Source of the DNA: Ipomoea triloba | Lineage: Eukaryota; Streptophyta; Magnoliopsida; Solanales; Convolvulaceae | Direction of reading: 5' to 3' | Length of the DNA stretch: 64,000 bases | NCBI RefSeq assembly: GCF_003576645.1 | Contig: NC_044916.1 | Span: 36,936,261 to 37,000,260, forward strand | In this document: piece by piece, positions 35,601 through 44,968 of the stretch | How positions within the stretch are numbered: position 1 is the first letter of the stretch | Layout: each line of letters starts with the position of its first letter | Notes under the pieces: model-generated | What the model saw: the letters and a program-made list of their open reading frames with translations, nothing else | Databases searched by the model: none | Told to the model about the DNA's origin: nothing | Translations under genes and position numbers: made by a program

Positions 35601-37270
35601 GCAGAGGATCATCTCCACATCACTTATCTAATGTCATTTCCTTTGATTCCTTGTCTCCAGCACACAAAGTTTTTTCCATGGCTGTAACATTAGTTAACGA
35701 GCCAAAAACTTACTCTCAGGCAGCGAAAGAAAAGCATTGGAAGGAGGCCATGGATAAGGAAATTCAAGCTCTGCAGGAGACAAAAACCTGGGATCTAACC
35801 ACTCTTCCCGCCGGAAAAACACCAATCGGTTGTAAATGGGTGTACAAAGTCAAGTTAAAAGCCGATGGCTCTGTTGAAAGATATAAGGCTCGGCTCGTCG
35901 CAAAAGGCTATACTCAACAATTGGGAATTGATTATGTTGAGACCTTCTCCCCGGTAGCCAGAATTACCACAATTCGAACATTCTTAGCCACTGCAGCTGC
36001 AAGAGGTTGGCACATCCACCAGTTGGATATCAACAACGCCTTCTTACATGGCGATTTAACGAAGGAAGTTTATATGTTGTTGCCTCCCGGATTCCAAACT
36101 GAGAAGCCAAACCAAGTCTGCAGGCTGCGTCGTTCTCTTTATGGTCTAAAGCAGGCGAGCCGCCAATGGAATGCAAAATTGAGCAGTGCGCTGTCCAGCA
36201 TGGGTTTTGTCCAATCGAAAGCTGATCCGTCATTGTTTACTAAAGGCCGGGAAAATAATTTCATTGGTGTTCTTGTTTATGTCGATGACATATTGGTCAT
36301 GAGCCCCGACATGTGTTTGATCAAAGATCTCAAAGTTCTTTTGGACAATACGTTCAAGATTAAAGACCTGGGAACCCTTGGATACTTCCTTGGAATCGAA
36401 GCACAGATGAATGATTCGGGCTTGAATATATGCCAGAGGAAATATGCACTCGATATATTGTCTGAAGCCGGCTTCCTTGAGTGTAAACCAGTAAACACTC
36501 CAATGGTTCCAGGTTACCATCTTGCCCATGGTGATGGTAATCCTCTTGCAGACATTACTACTTATAGAAGGCTCATAGGCCGGCTGCTGTACCTCACAGC
36601 AACAAGACCAGACATATCCTATGCTATCCAACAACTAAGCCAATTCGTCGATGCTCCCACTGACAAACACCTCACTGCTGCTCATAGGGTGCTTCGATAC
36701 ATCAAAGGCACGCCTGGGCAAGGGCTGTTTTATCCCAAAGGCAACAACTTGCAGCTAAGTGTCTTCTCGGACTCTGATTGGGCAGCATGCGTAGAATCCC
36801 GGCGCTCCATTACGGGTTATTGCATTTTTCTTGGATCCGCTCTCATCTCTTGGAAGTCCAAGAAACAGGCAACCGTAGCCAGATCCTCGTCGGAAGCAGA
36901 GTACCGAGCCCTTGCATCTTCGGTCTGTGAAGTTCAATGGATTATATATCTGTTAGCAGATTTGCAATTGTCTTTGCCCAAGCCAGCCACTGTTTTCTGC
37001 GACAATAAGTCGGCAGTAGCCATGGCTGAAAATCAAGTTTTCCACGAACGAACAAAGCATATCGAGATCGATTGTCATCTCGTTCGGGAAAAGGTGGCAC
37101 AAGGATTAATCAAGCTCATGTCAGTCTCATCTTCTAACCAAATTGCGGATGGTTTTACAAAGCCTCTGCCTGTTTCTCCTTTCAAAGTTTTTTCATCTAA
37201 GTTGGGCGTCCAAGACTTGCACGCGCCAACTTACGGGGGGGTGTTGGAAGATATTAAAAGGGTAGAATAG
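32663..37270 (+). CDS. Copia gag-pol polyprotein
   Basis: One 1535-residue frame in the copia order gag, protease, integrase, reverse transcriptase, RNase H. A CCHC zinc knuckle (CTFCGMNGHTVDKC) is near residue 324. The protease motif WILDSGATDH is near 440. An HHCC-like IWHQRLGH leads into the integrase with HADIWGPF, VDDHSRF, RTDNGAEF and VVERKHQ (about 626-725) as the D,D,E core. Reverse transcriptase starts near 1025 and has YVDDILVM near 1205. RNase H has FSDSDWA near 1367 and DNKSAVAMAE near 1446. There is no internal stop or frameshift. The start codon uses the last base of the 5' LTR and the first two of the primer-binding site, and the frame ends inside the 3' LTR. Confidence 0.96.
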   Translation: MVSEPPRRGSYAAALSGDQNAERVAATPVNRSPARSSSTNIPQRSTNLQQQRGYNMEELDNPFFFNASDGPNIILVNPPLQGSSNYGSWCNAMKIALEVKNKWCIVDGSINGPNAEHAVQFTAWRRCNLMVCSWIYRSVIPSIAQSIMHIHVARDVWDDLKRRFSQCDAQKISILQNDINNLKQGNMSVNDYYTKCRTLWEEMNSLRPIPICRCDPKCDCVVITQILEERETDCVIRFLQGLNDEYSTLKSNVLVLDPLPEVYKIFVMAEKVERQNVFTNLSLNSLEINQANAVHQTQEVGGDVIAAVNSYNGRRTANTNRNAKCTFCGMNGHTVDKCFKKHGYPPGWISGYKSKGKQTDAVNTSLSSSEGSGSVLDRMERLDRMERMLSQLQNQIGQSSIDRSKTTAAVSLIPKFTEEDHTDEGKSYINSVFISSSTWILDSGATDHITCSTNFLSDFHIVHNAEVSLPTGNSISVKHMGRVKLNEQIWLKDVLHIPSFKFNLISVSKLLQDNHYKLTFESGQCLIQDNLGMIVGSAKEINGLYLMKESPKEQSVGRNGILAQCNSCEIWHQRLGHFPVNKLHLLNNFKIPDNKSFACDACNFAKHKRTPFPLSITTSKAIFDLIHADIWGPFSVYSLQGERYFLTLVDDHSRFTWVHLLKNKSDARQVLKGFHAMVLTQFGVLIKTIRTDNGAEFNMSDFFTEKGIVHQRSCAYTPQQNAVVERKHQHILNVARSIRFQASLPLELWSQCVLHAVYLINRLPSPVIELSTPYYRLYGRQPDLTNLRVFGCLCYAANLSSHRHKMEKRSKKCIFVGIPAHTKGYLVYDIDEKAISISRDVQFYESYFPFAESSTGTLNTASDGPSLPIIPIDNRLHYEPVSTKVNIPPEVSDENEENTPNNSASREVMNLADINGSSSRQNHSGEMPDSHNESTQGIVQNGSSQTADGDNIHITQPRRSQRPRRAPSRLQDYLCDVVISRGSSPHHLSNVISFDSLSPAHKVFSMAVTLVNEPKTYSQAAKEKHWKEAMDKEIQALQETKTWDLTTLPAGKTPIGCKWVYKVKLKADGSVERYKARLVAKGYTQQLGIDYVETFSPVARITTIRTFLATAAARGWHIHQLDINNAFLHGDLTKEVYMLLPPGFQTEKPNQVCRLRRSLYGLKQASRQWNAKLSSALSSMGFVQSKADPSLFTKGRENNFIGVLVYVDDILVMSPDMCLIKDLKVLLDNTFKIKDLGTLGYFLGIEAQMNDSGLNICQRKYALDILSEAGFLECKPVNTPMVPGYHLAHGDGNPLADITTYRRLIGRLLYLTATRPDISYAIQQLSQFVDAPTDKHLTAAHRVLRYIKGTPGQGLFYPKGNNLQLSVFSDSDWAACVESRRSITGYCIFLGSALISWKSKKQATVARSSSEAEYRALASSVCEVQWIIYLLADLQLSLPKPATVFCDNKSAVAMAENQVFHERTKHIEIDCHLVREKVAQGLIKLMSVSSSNQIADGFTKPLPVSPFKVFSSKLGVQDLHAPTYGGVLEDIKRVE

Positions 37271-37421
37271 TCCTTCCTCTTTTATCCTTTCGGTTGTAAC
37301 CGCTCATCCTCCCTTGTATATAAATCCCTTTCCCGCTCATGCTTCTGTGATAACTAATACAATCAATGAACAGATTCAGTTAGTTCTTCTTTTGCGTTTA
37401 TCTCCCTTCACGTTTCCGTCA
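37242..37421 (+). repeat. Copia 3' LTR
   Basis: 180 bp, two mismatches to the 5' copy. It contains the end of the gag-pol frame (stop at 37268-37270). Confidence 0.95.
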
Positions 37422-37451
37422 GATATTCCTATTAATTACCCATTTATCAAT

Positions 37452-38043
37452 CCAATATCAATTATTTGGCATATCTTCGTGCTATTGTTAAAGAAACATT
37501 TAGATTGGGTTAATCCTAGTCAAGTTGATCAAGAAATGGTAACTACAATATAATATTACTAGTTCGACTAGTCTATGGGAAGCAACATATTGATTTTTTT
37601 TTAATTTGAACAAATCAATTATGAACAAGTTAATTTGATTTACCTCCTTAAATATTGCACTGTATCATGTTTTCATGTTCCAAAGAACACTTGGCTATTC
37701 TTTAACATGTGAAAAACTTAGCTTCAATGACATCCACAAGTTTAACCCAATCCTCTTGAATTCAAGCCTTGAGAAATTTATTAATTGCCACAAGGAGGTT
37801 GATGTTTTTGGACTGGATTTCGAATTGATTCCATTTTGAGCAGTAGAAGAATATTTCTAGAAACAGATTTTTGGATCCAGATGATCCATTTGATCTTGCC
37901 TAATTTGTTGCATTCATTTGAGCTAACAAATGCGTCTAATGGACCAGTTGATATGACTTGAGACAATTATTTGACTAAACAACCTCAACGATACACCACT
38001 ACAAATCCTTATAACTCCCCACCTCTCTTCTCATCTTTATTAG
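37452..38043 (+). pseudogene. CYP82D-like exon 2 relic
   Basis: Sequence matching [12 protein letters not shown] appears near 37472-37507 after an AATTATTTGGC lead. Then about 150 bases of unrelated or scrambled DNA replace the next part of the exon. Similarity resumes at CATGTTCCAAAGAACACTTG (about 37670) through PERF-like and haem-loop positions with many stops and frameshifts, and ends at CATCTTTATTAG with the family's 3' UTR downstream. It lacks exon 1 and the I-helix. It is an old decayed copy directly after the copia insertion. Confidence 0.85.
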
Positions 38044-38660
38044 TCAACCACACATTAATTATTATGTCTTCATATGTGTTTGTATGTATGTATGGGGGTC
38101 TGTGTATGGTGAAAGTGCTCCCACGGACGTGATGATTTATCATATCTCTGTGACTTGTATTAAGGAAACTTTCAATAATTCAACTATAAACATTTAATTA
38201 TTGCCCATAGATTAATATATATATATATATATGATTTTCTACTTGAAATTCTAAATCATAGTTCTGCCTGTAGTACAGGCAAAGCACATAGAAAAAGTCA
38301 ATTGCACTTCAAAAATCACATGTGACTGTGACGAGAATTAAATATGTGACCTTAAGATATATTAATCATATTTCACCGACTTAGTCATCATCTTTTTGGG
38401 ATTGGGGATTTGAATTTCAATATGCGACATTATGCGTACTACTCACTATACAGAGTCGCTGTGCATGAATGCTATCAGCCACACAGATGGAGTCGCTCTG
38501 ATCTGCATGAATAATGCTACCAGCCACAAGTAAGCAGAGTCATTTTCATTGGCAGATCAGCACGCGAAATTTTGGTGCATAATTTTGATGGAAATCTATA
38601 CGAGGACAAATTAAAAGTGGAGCACATGGGAGAACTGTAGACATGTCACCGGCCTATGAT
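38044..38660. other. Paralogous intergenic block (P450 3' UTR and spacer)
   Basis: 3' UTR-type sequence TTTGTATGTATGTATGGGGG and GTGCTCCCACGGACGTGATG, then spacer with CAATATGCGACATTATGCGT and AGTCGCTGTGCATGAATGCT, parallels 20641-21340. A short direct duplication containing CAGCCACA occurs at about 38470-38530. No gene. Confidence 0.7.
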
Positions 38661-38669
38661 AGAAGACAA

Positions 38670-39229
38670 GTAAAGTTATATCGTGGATCAGGGCCCATCA
38701 TTTATTGTGAACTCTGATTCAATACAAAAATTTAACTTTACAATGTACATTCATAATACACACATAAATACAATATAATGAATATGGATTAAACACTTAA
38801 CATAATATACAGAATTCATGTTCATTATGGCCCTGTTTGGTAAATGGCGGTTGGCTGTTTGGGTTAGAAGGTATGATTTGTTAATAACATTAGCTGATTG
38901 TAAAAAGTTGGCTGATTGGGTTGGCTGTTAGTGATAGCGGTTTGGTATAATTTTTTTCTCAAAAAGTTAATTGAAAATGCTACTTTGAGTAGCCTTTTGA
39001 ATTTTAGTATTTTGGAGTTACAAAAAGCTTATTAACCAAACAACTAATAGTGATCAAATAAGCCAAAATTGGCTGATAGGCTGATTATTTACCAAACAGG
39101 ACCTATATATATCGTGTTTATGAAAATGTGTATTATGAACATGAATTTTGTATATTATAAAGTTAAATTTTTTGTATTGGATCAGGGTCTACGATGCATT
39201 GTGAACCCAGGTCCACAATATAACGATTG
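38670..39229. mobile_element. Mutator-like fold-back MITE with 9-bp TSD
   Basis: Ends AGTTATATCGTGGATCAGGG and CCCAGGTCCACAATATAAC are inverted, and the inner arms (TTTAACTTTACAATGTACAT versus the inverse of TATATTATAAAGTTAAA) form a long palindrome. A 9-bp duplication AGAAGACAA lies at 38661-38669 and 39230-39238. The paralogous leader near 26047-26057 has it once. The middle is interrupted by a hAT-like MITE. It ends 115 bp before the gene D start codon. Confidence 0.8.
38829..39103. mobile_element. hAT-like MITE nested in the Mutator-like element
   Basis: Inverted termini GGCCCTGTTTGGTAAAT and ATTTACCAAACAGGACC bound 275 bp of AT-rich DNA with repeated GGCTGATTG and AGCCAAAATTGGCTGATAGG motifs. 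This is the best-preserved copy of the family in the window. Confidence 0.85.
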
Positions 39230-39285
39230 AGAAGACAACAACCTAGCAACCACCCAAAAAAAACGTGAAACTTTAGAGAAACTTG

Positions 39286-39292
39286 TATATAA
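39286..39292 (+). promoter_or_regulatory. TATA box of P450 gene D
   Basis: TATATAA in context ACTTGTATATAACCACGA, 59 bases before the ATG. It lies just downstream of the inserted element that ends at 39229. Confidence 0.6.
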
Positions 39293-39344
39293 CCACGAAT
39301 CAATTAACCCCAAGGTTCTTTATTATTCACACCAATCCACAACC

Positions 39345-41165
39345 ATGCAACTCCTTCTCCAAAACCTTAACGCTTCAATTATCATTGTATGTATAGCTAT
39401 TGCTTTTTATCCACTTTTTCATTATCTTACCAACAGTAGCAAGTCTCGGAAGGGGCAAAAATCACCGCCGGAAGCCGGTGGCGCGTGGCCAATTCTCGGC
39501 CACCTTCACCTCTTCAGAGGCTCTAAACTTCCCCACATAGCCCTGGGAGAACTCGCCGACAAGTATGGGCCGGCTTTCACAATCCGAATGGGTATGCAGA
39601 GAGTTTTGGTGGTTAGCGACTGGAAATTGGCTAAAGAACTCTCCACTAACCACGACATTCACATTTCTTCTCGCCCCAAATTTCGAGCCACCAAACATAT
39701 GGGCTACAATGACACTATGCTCGTTTTGGCCCCCTATGGTCCTTTTTGGCGTGGGATTCGCAAACTAATTTCCTCGGAATTACTCTCCAACCGACGATTA
39801 GAGCAATTGAAGCACATAAGAGTGTCCGAGATCGAGACCTCTATAAAAGATCTCTATAAGGTTTGGACTGAAAACAAAAACTCCGATCCCTCCGGTCGTG
39901 TTAAAGTGGAAATGAAGAAGTGGTTCGGAGACTTAACATTCAATGTTCTCATTCGAATGGTGGTCGGAAAAAGATGCTTTGGGACATTGGCGGTTGGGGA
40001 TGAAAAAGAGGGGCGACGTTGCCAAAAGGTAATTGGAGATTTTGTTAAATTTCTTGGGACTTTTGTGCCCGCGGATGCCCTGCCTTTCTTGGGATGGTTA
40101 GATATTGGAGGGTATGAGAAAGCCATGAAAGGAGTTGCTAAAGAAATGGATTCTCTTGCTGAAGAATGGTTACAAGAGCATCGTTTGAAGAAAGAGGGTA
40201 TGGGTGGTGATGAAGAAGATTTCATGGGTGCTATGCTGTCACGAATAGAAGAGATTGATCTAAATGGTTGCAGTGCTGACACCGTGATCAAATCTACTTG
40301 CATGGTATATATGTCCTCTTGATTTATCAAATTATTTGATTCCTGAGTGGCAAAATTGTGTGAGACCGTCTCAATTCGTGGAACGGGTCAACTTTTTGAT
40401 TAATGAGGTCAAAGATCTAACCCATTAATCAATGACACGGATTGAGACCTGTTGAATGATTTCACACAAGTGTTACTCTTCCTGAATATATATCTAATAC
40501 ACAATTATTTTTATCAACTATTTAACTTTTGTATGTATATCAAGGTTTTGATTTCTGGAGGAGCAGAAACGCCCATGGTCATACTAACATGGGCTTTGTC
40601 TTTGATAATGAACCATCCCCATGTATTGAAGATGGCTCAAGAGGAATTAGACAGGGTAGTTGGCAAGGAAAGAAAGGTGAATGAATCAGATATTGGTCAT
40701 TTGATGTATCTTCGAGCTATTGTCAAAGAAACGTTTAGGTTGTATCCCGGTGGTCCACTAGGAGTTTCAAGAATATTCACCAAAGATTGCACCGTGTCTG
40801 ATTTTCATGTTTCAAAAGACACTTGGCTATTCTTCAATGTGTGGAAACTTCAACGAGATCCACAGGTTTGGTCTAGCCCTCTTGAATTCAAACCTGAAAG
40901 ATTTATCAATTGCAATAAGGAGATTGATGTGTTGGGACGGGATTTCGAGTTGATTCCGTTCGGTGTTGGTAGAAGAATATGCCCGGGAATAACTAGTGCT
41001 CTTCAAATTTTGCACTTGGTCTTGGCTAATGTGTTACATTCTTTTGAGCTCTCAAATATCTCTAATGAAGCAATTGATATGACTGAGATGGCTGGACTAA
41101 CCAACCTCAAAGCTACACCACTTGAAATTTTCATAGCTCCCCGCCTCTCCCCTAATCTTTATTAG
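39345..41165 (+). CDS. Cytochrome P450 CYP82D-like gene D
   Basis: Exons 39345-40304 (320 codons) and 40545-41165 (621 nt) give 526 residues. Features: anchor starting MQLLLQNLNASIII, hinge PPEAGGAWPILGHLHLF, ISSRPKFRATKHMGYND, I-helix [31 protein letters not shown], haem loop FGVGRRICPG with Cys466. The I-helix has Glu in place of Asp and Pro after the catalytic Thr, an unusual combination. Aromatic Phe replaces Tyr in APYGPFW and GIRK replaces EIRK. The exon 2 acceptor is AAG rather than the CAG/TAG of the paralogues, giving Val as its first residue. The 240-bp intron contains a GTGAGACCG-type MITE. The upstream promoter is interrupted by nested MITEs. Confidence 0.93.
40356..40471. mobile_element. 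GTGAGACCG-type MITE in gene D intron
   Basis: TTGTGTGAGACCGTCTC at the left and GATTTCACACAAG at the right, with inner AACCCATTAATCAATGACACG, match the family copy at 5959-6107. It is about 116 bp. Confidence 0.65.
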
Positions 41166-41785
41166 CCAATTAAATATTAATTAATATGTTTGCGTGTGTG
41201 TTTGTATGATCTATGTAAACTTAGTCAATTGTATAAACATTGTAATTTGACGTTTACCCTTTTATCTTTTGAGGTGGGCCAACGGCTGTAACATCGGCAT
41301 CCATTTCATAGACTTCTTTACAAGCAGACAAGCATAGTCATTTTCTATCTTGGGATCAACTCGTACACGAAAGCTGCATGTGGTGCTTAATTTTGATAGC
41401 GTTATCTGTAAAGATATTACTCTAATCCAGGCCAATCCAATCAAATATGGCAAATTATAACCATCAGATTGTCTATCTATAATTGGCATATTATTATGTA
41501 CCTTCATATTGATAGTTTTTATACCTATAACCCTATAACTATCATATTATGTGTCAGCAATTATTAAGTTATTTGTTTATATCTAAAAAACAATTAACTT
41601 AGGTACATAATATGTTAACTGAAGGTACAAAATAATATTATGTATTATTAATTATTAAGTTATTTGTTTTCATAATTAACAGTAAGTATAAGGATGTGTT
41701 AAATGAATATAGGTAATTTTTGTATCATATGAACTCTGGTTCATGGTTGATCAAATATAGAAATGTAAACGCCAATGGCGGAAGT
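41166..41785. other. Intergenic spacer D to E
   Basis: No gene. It contains the gene D 3' UTR, an AT-rich stretch with repeated TTATTAAGTTATTTGTTT units (about 41560 and 41647), and a TA run (41786-41801) just before gene E. Confidence 0.55.
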
Positions 41786-41845
41786 ATATATATATATATA
41801 TAGTCACACTGCAATTAACTCATAGTACTTAATCACACCAGAACC

Positions 41846-43612
41846 ATGGAATTTCTTCTCCAAGACCTTAACACTTCAATTATTGTTGTAGCTATTGCTT
41901 TATTGATACTTTTTCACTATCTTTCACGCAAGAACAGGTCTTGGAAGCAAAAATCGCCGCCAGAAGCCGGTGGAGCTTGGCCGATTCTCGGCCACCTTTA
42001 CCTCTTCAGAGGCTCTAAACTTCCTCACGTAGCCCTGGGAGACATGGCGGACAAGTATGGGCCGATCTTTACAATCCGGATCGGCGTGCACAAAGTATTG
42101 GTGATTAGCGACTGGAAATTGGCCAAAGAGCTCTCCACTTCCCACGACGTTCATATTTCTTCTCGCCCCAAGTTCCGAGCCGCCCAGCACTTAGGCTACA
42201 ATTACCTAATGGTTTCTTTCGCTCCCTACGGTCCTTATTGGCGTGAGATGCGAAAACTTACTTCCTCGGAGTTACTCTCCAACCGTCGGATTGAGCAGTT
42301 GAAGTATATAAGAGTGGCGGAGATTGAGACATCTGTAAAGGAGCTCTATAAGGTTTGGACTGAAAACAAAAATTCGGACCATTCGGTCCATTCCGGGCGG
42401 GTTTTGGTGGAAATGAAAAAGTGGTTTGGAGACTTAACATTCAACGTTTTCCTTCAAATGGTGGCCGGAGAACGATTCTTCGGTACGGCGGGTGATGAAA
42501 AACAGGGGCGGCGTTGCCAGAGGGTACTTAGAGATTTTTTTCACTTTCTTGGGGTTTTTGTGCCCGCGGATGCCCTGCCTTTCTTGGGATGGTTAGATAT
42601 CGGAGGGCATGAGAAAGTTATGAAAGACGTTGCTGAAGAAATGGACACTCTTGTTGACGAATGGTTACAAGAGCATCGCCGGAGAAAAGAGGCGGCGGCG
42701 GATGGTTTCATGAATGGCGGCGAGGAAGATTTCATGGATACGATGCTTTCACGAATAGAAGGGATTGATCTTAATGGTTGCAGTGGTGACACCGTCATCA
42801 AAGCTATTTGCATGGTATGTATAGTAATCTTGGATTATCACTTAATTTTTTTTAGTACTATTGACTCCACACCCCTCCCATGTGAGGTTGCAACCGAGTG
42901 CCACTAGACTACAAGGTCTTTGACGATTTATCACTTAATTAAGTATATCGAAAATACAATTGTTTTGAACTAACTAAATTTTGTATATTAGAATATGATG
43001 GCCGGAGGAGCAGATTCGGTTTTGATTATGCTAACGTGGGCTCTATCTTTGATGATGAACAATCCCCATGTGTTGAAGATGGCTCAAGAAGAACTAGACA
43101 TGGTGGTTGGCAAGGAAAAAAAGGTCGATGAATCGGACATCAATAATTTGGTTTATCTTCAAGCTATTGTCAAAGAAACGTTTAGAATATACCCTGGAGC
43201 TCCACTAGGAGGCCCAAGAATATTCGCTAATGATTGCACCATGTCTGGTTTTCATGTTCCGAAAGACACTTGGTTGTTCATTAACGTGTGGAAACTCCAA
43301 CGAGATTCACAAGTCTGGTCTAGCCCTCTAGAATTTAAACCTGAAAGGTTTATTAACCATCATAAAGACCTTGATGTTTTTGGACAAGATTTTGAGTTGA
43401 TCCCGTTCGGTGCTGGTAGAAGAATATGTCCGGGAATAACTTTTGGTCTTCAAATGCTACACTTGGTGTTGGCTAATTTGTTACAATCCTTTGAGCTCTC
43501 AAATGTCTCTAATGAAGGAATTGATATGACTGAGACGGCAGGACTAACCAACATCAAAGCTACACCACTTGAAATTCTCATAGCTCCCCGCCTCTCTCAT
43601 TATCTTTATTAG
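41846..43612 (+). CDS. Cytochrome P450 CYP82D-like gene E
   Basis: Exons 41846-42814 (323 codons) and 42992-43612 (621 nt) give 529 residues, with a 177-bp intron. Features: MEFLLQDLNTSIIVVA anchor, [51 protein letters not shown], haem loop [10 protein letters not shown] with Cys469. The I-helix reads MAGGADSVLIMLTW: the Thr that almost all P450s use for oxygen activation is Ser here. Ser can partly replace Thr in some P450s, so activity is still plausible. After the stop a second partial copy of the exon end follows (43689-43810). Confidence 0.92.
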
Positions 43613-43688
43613 TCATCCCACCTGTATATGTATGTGTGTATTTGTGATGTGTCTACAATAAAATCATTAAGAACTACATTATTATACT

Positions 43689-43810
43689 CTGAGCTCTCAA
43701 ATGTCTCTAATGAAGCGATCAATATGACTCAAATGGCAATAATAACCAACCTCAAAGTCAATGCGCTTGAAATTCTTGTAGTTCCTCGTCTCTCCCATTA
43801 TCTTTATTAG
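43689..43810 (+). pseudogene. Partial duplicate of a CYP82D-like exon 2 end
   Basis: The frame [16 protein letters not shown] through VVPRLSHYLY and stop mirrors the last 40 residues of gene E, beginning 77 bases after its own stop codon. It has no upstream exon part and is diverged, so it is an older tail left by unequal recombination. Confidence 0.85.
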
Positions 43811-44300
43811 TCAACCACACATGAATTAACGTGTGTTTACGTATGTATTAATGTATTATTATCTTGCACCAGAAATATGATGTAAAATCTCATCTCATTA
43901 ATAATCATAATAGAAAGAAGTGAAATTGTCACTTGGAGTCTATTATTACCTTATCATAATTTTTTTTCCACCAACAAAAAAATAGAATTTATTTTCCTAG
44001 TAATTTTTTTTTCCATGGAATTTGAATTCTGTTTCCTTCAAATATTTTTCAGTGAATCAAACGGGTTATCAATGTTAACGAATGGTTTGGTATACCTAAA
44101 CATCTCAAAAAGTTAAATAACATTATAAAGTATAGTTCACATATAATTTATCTTGATTATTATAAGAAATACAAAATTATATTATTATATATTGATTATT
44201 AATTAGTTAAAATGGAGCCGTACAGCCGACAAAATGTAGCCTAGTCCACCAAACTTGGGTGTACAAATGTACAATTGTACACATATAGCTATAAATCCTA

Positions 44301-44669
44301 GAAAAAAGTGTCAAATAGGCCACTGAACTTATCGCTTTTGTGCAATTGGACCATTGAACTTAAAAAGTGTACAATTCAACCATCAAACAAGTAAAATTTG
44401 TGCAATTGGACCATTTTTACAAAAAAATTTAATTCAATTTGAGTTAAAAAAACATTTCAATATTGACTCGCAACTAGTATGGTGGAAGAAAATGCAACTC
44501 TTAATACATATATGTTAGTAATATAATTGGATTTTACCAAAATTTTTTTGTAAAAATGGTCAAATTGCACAAATTTTACTTGTTTGATGGTTGAATTGCA
44601 CACCTTTTAAGTTCAATGGCCCAATTACACAAACGCGATAAGTTCAGTGGCCTATTTGACACTTTTTCC
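44301..44669. mobile_element. Mutator-type MITE with long inverted repeats and 9-bp TSD
   Basis: Long arms start GAAAAAAGTGTCAAATAGGC on the left and the inverse of GCCTATTTGACACTTTTTCC on the right, and extend over about 165 bp each (AACTTATCGC, CAATTGGACCATT, CAACCATCAAACAAGTAAAA). A 9-bp duplication TAAATCCTA is at 44292-44300 and 44670-44678. It is non-coding, 369 bp, about 300 bp upstream of gene F. Confidence 0.9.
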
Positions 44670-44913
44670 TAAATCCTATAATATTGCGTATTTCCCATTT
44701 CGGTAACATCAAAATATATTGCAATTTTGAATGCAATTCGTAAAATCTAAGCTAATCCAATCAAATAAGGGCATTAGCATGTCAGTAAATCAGCAAGCTA
44801 GCTAATAGGTTGTGGTGCTCTAAAGTCAAACAAACATGATTTGCGTTCTAAAATATATTATTGTTTTTTCGTTTTATTTACTCCGTACTATTTAAGAAAG
44901 CTCTAAATATCCC

Positions 44914-44920
44914 TATATAA
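44914..44920 (+). promoter_or_regulatory. TATA box of P450 gene F
   Basis: TATATAA in context ATCCCTATATAATATAACCC, 55 bases before the ATG at 44969. Confidence 0.55.
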
Positions 44921-44968
44921 TATAACCCATTCATTAAGCCGCAGTGATAATTTAAAGAAGAGCCAAAT

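Larger units (their letters stand above)
32484..37421 (+). mobile_element. Complete Ty1/copia LTR retrotransposon
   Basis: LTRs at 32484-32663 and 37242-37421 are each 180 bp, start TGTTGG, end CGTCA, and differ at only two positions (32570/37328 and 32607/37365). A 5-bp target duplication GATAT is at 32479-32483 and 37422-37426. The primer-binding site TGGTATCAGAGC (32664-32675, initiator-Met tRNA type) abuts the 5' LTR, and a G7 purine tract (37235-37241) abuts the 3' LTR. One open frame spans the interior. All cis signals look intact, so the element may be capable of transposition. Confidence 0.97.
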
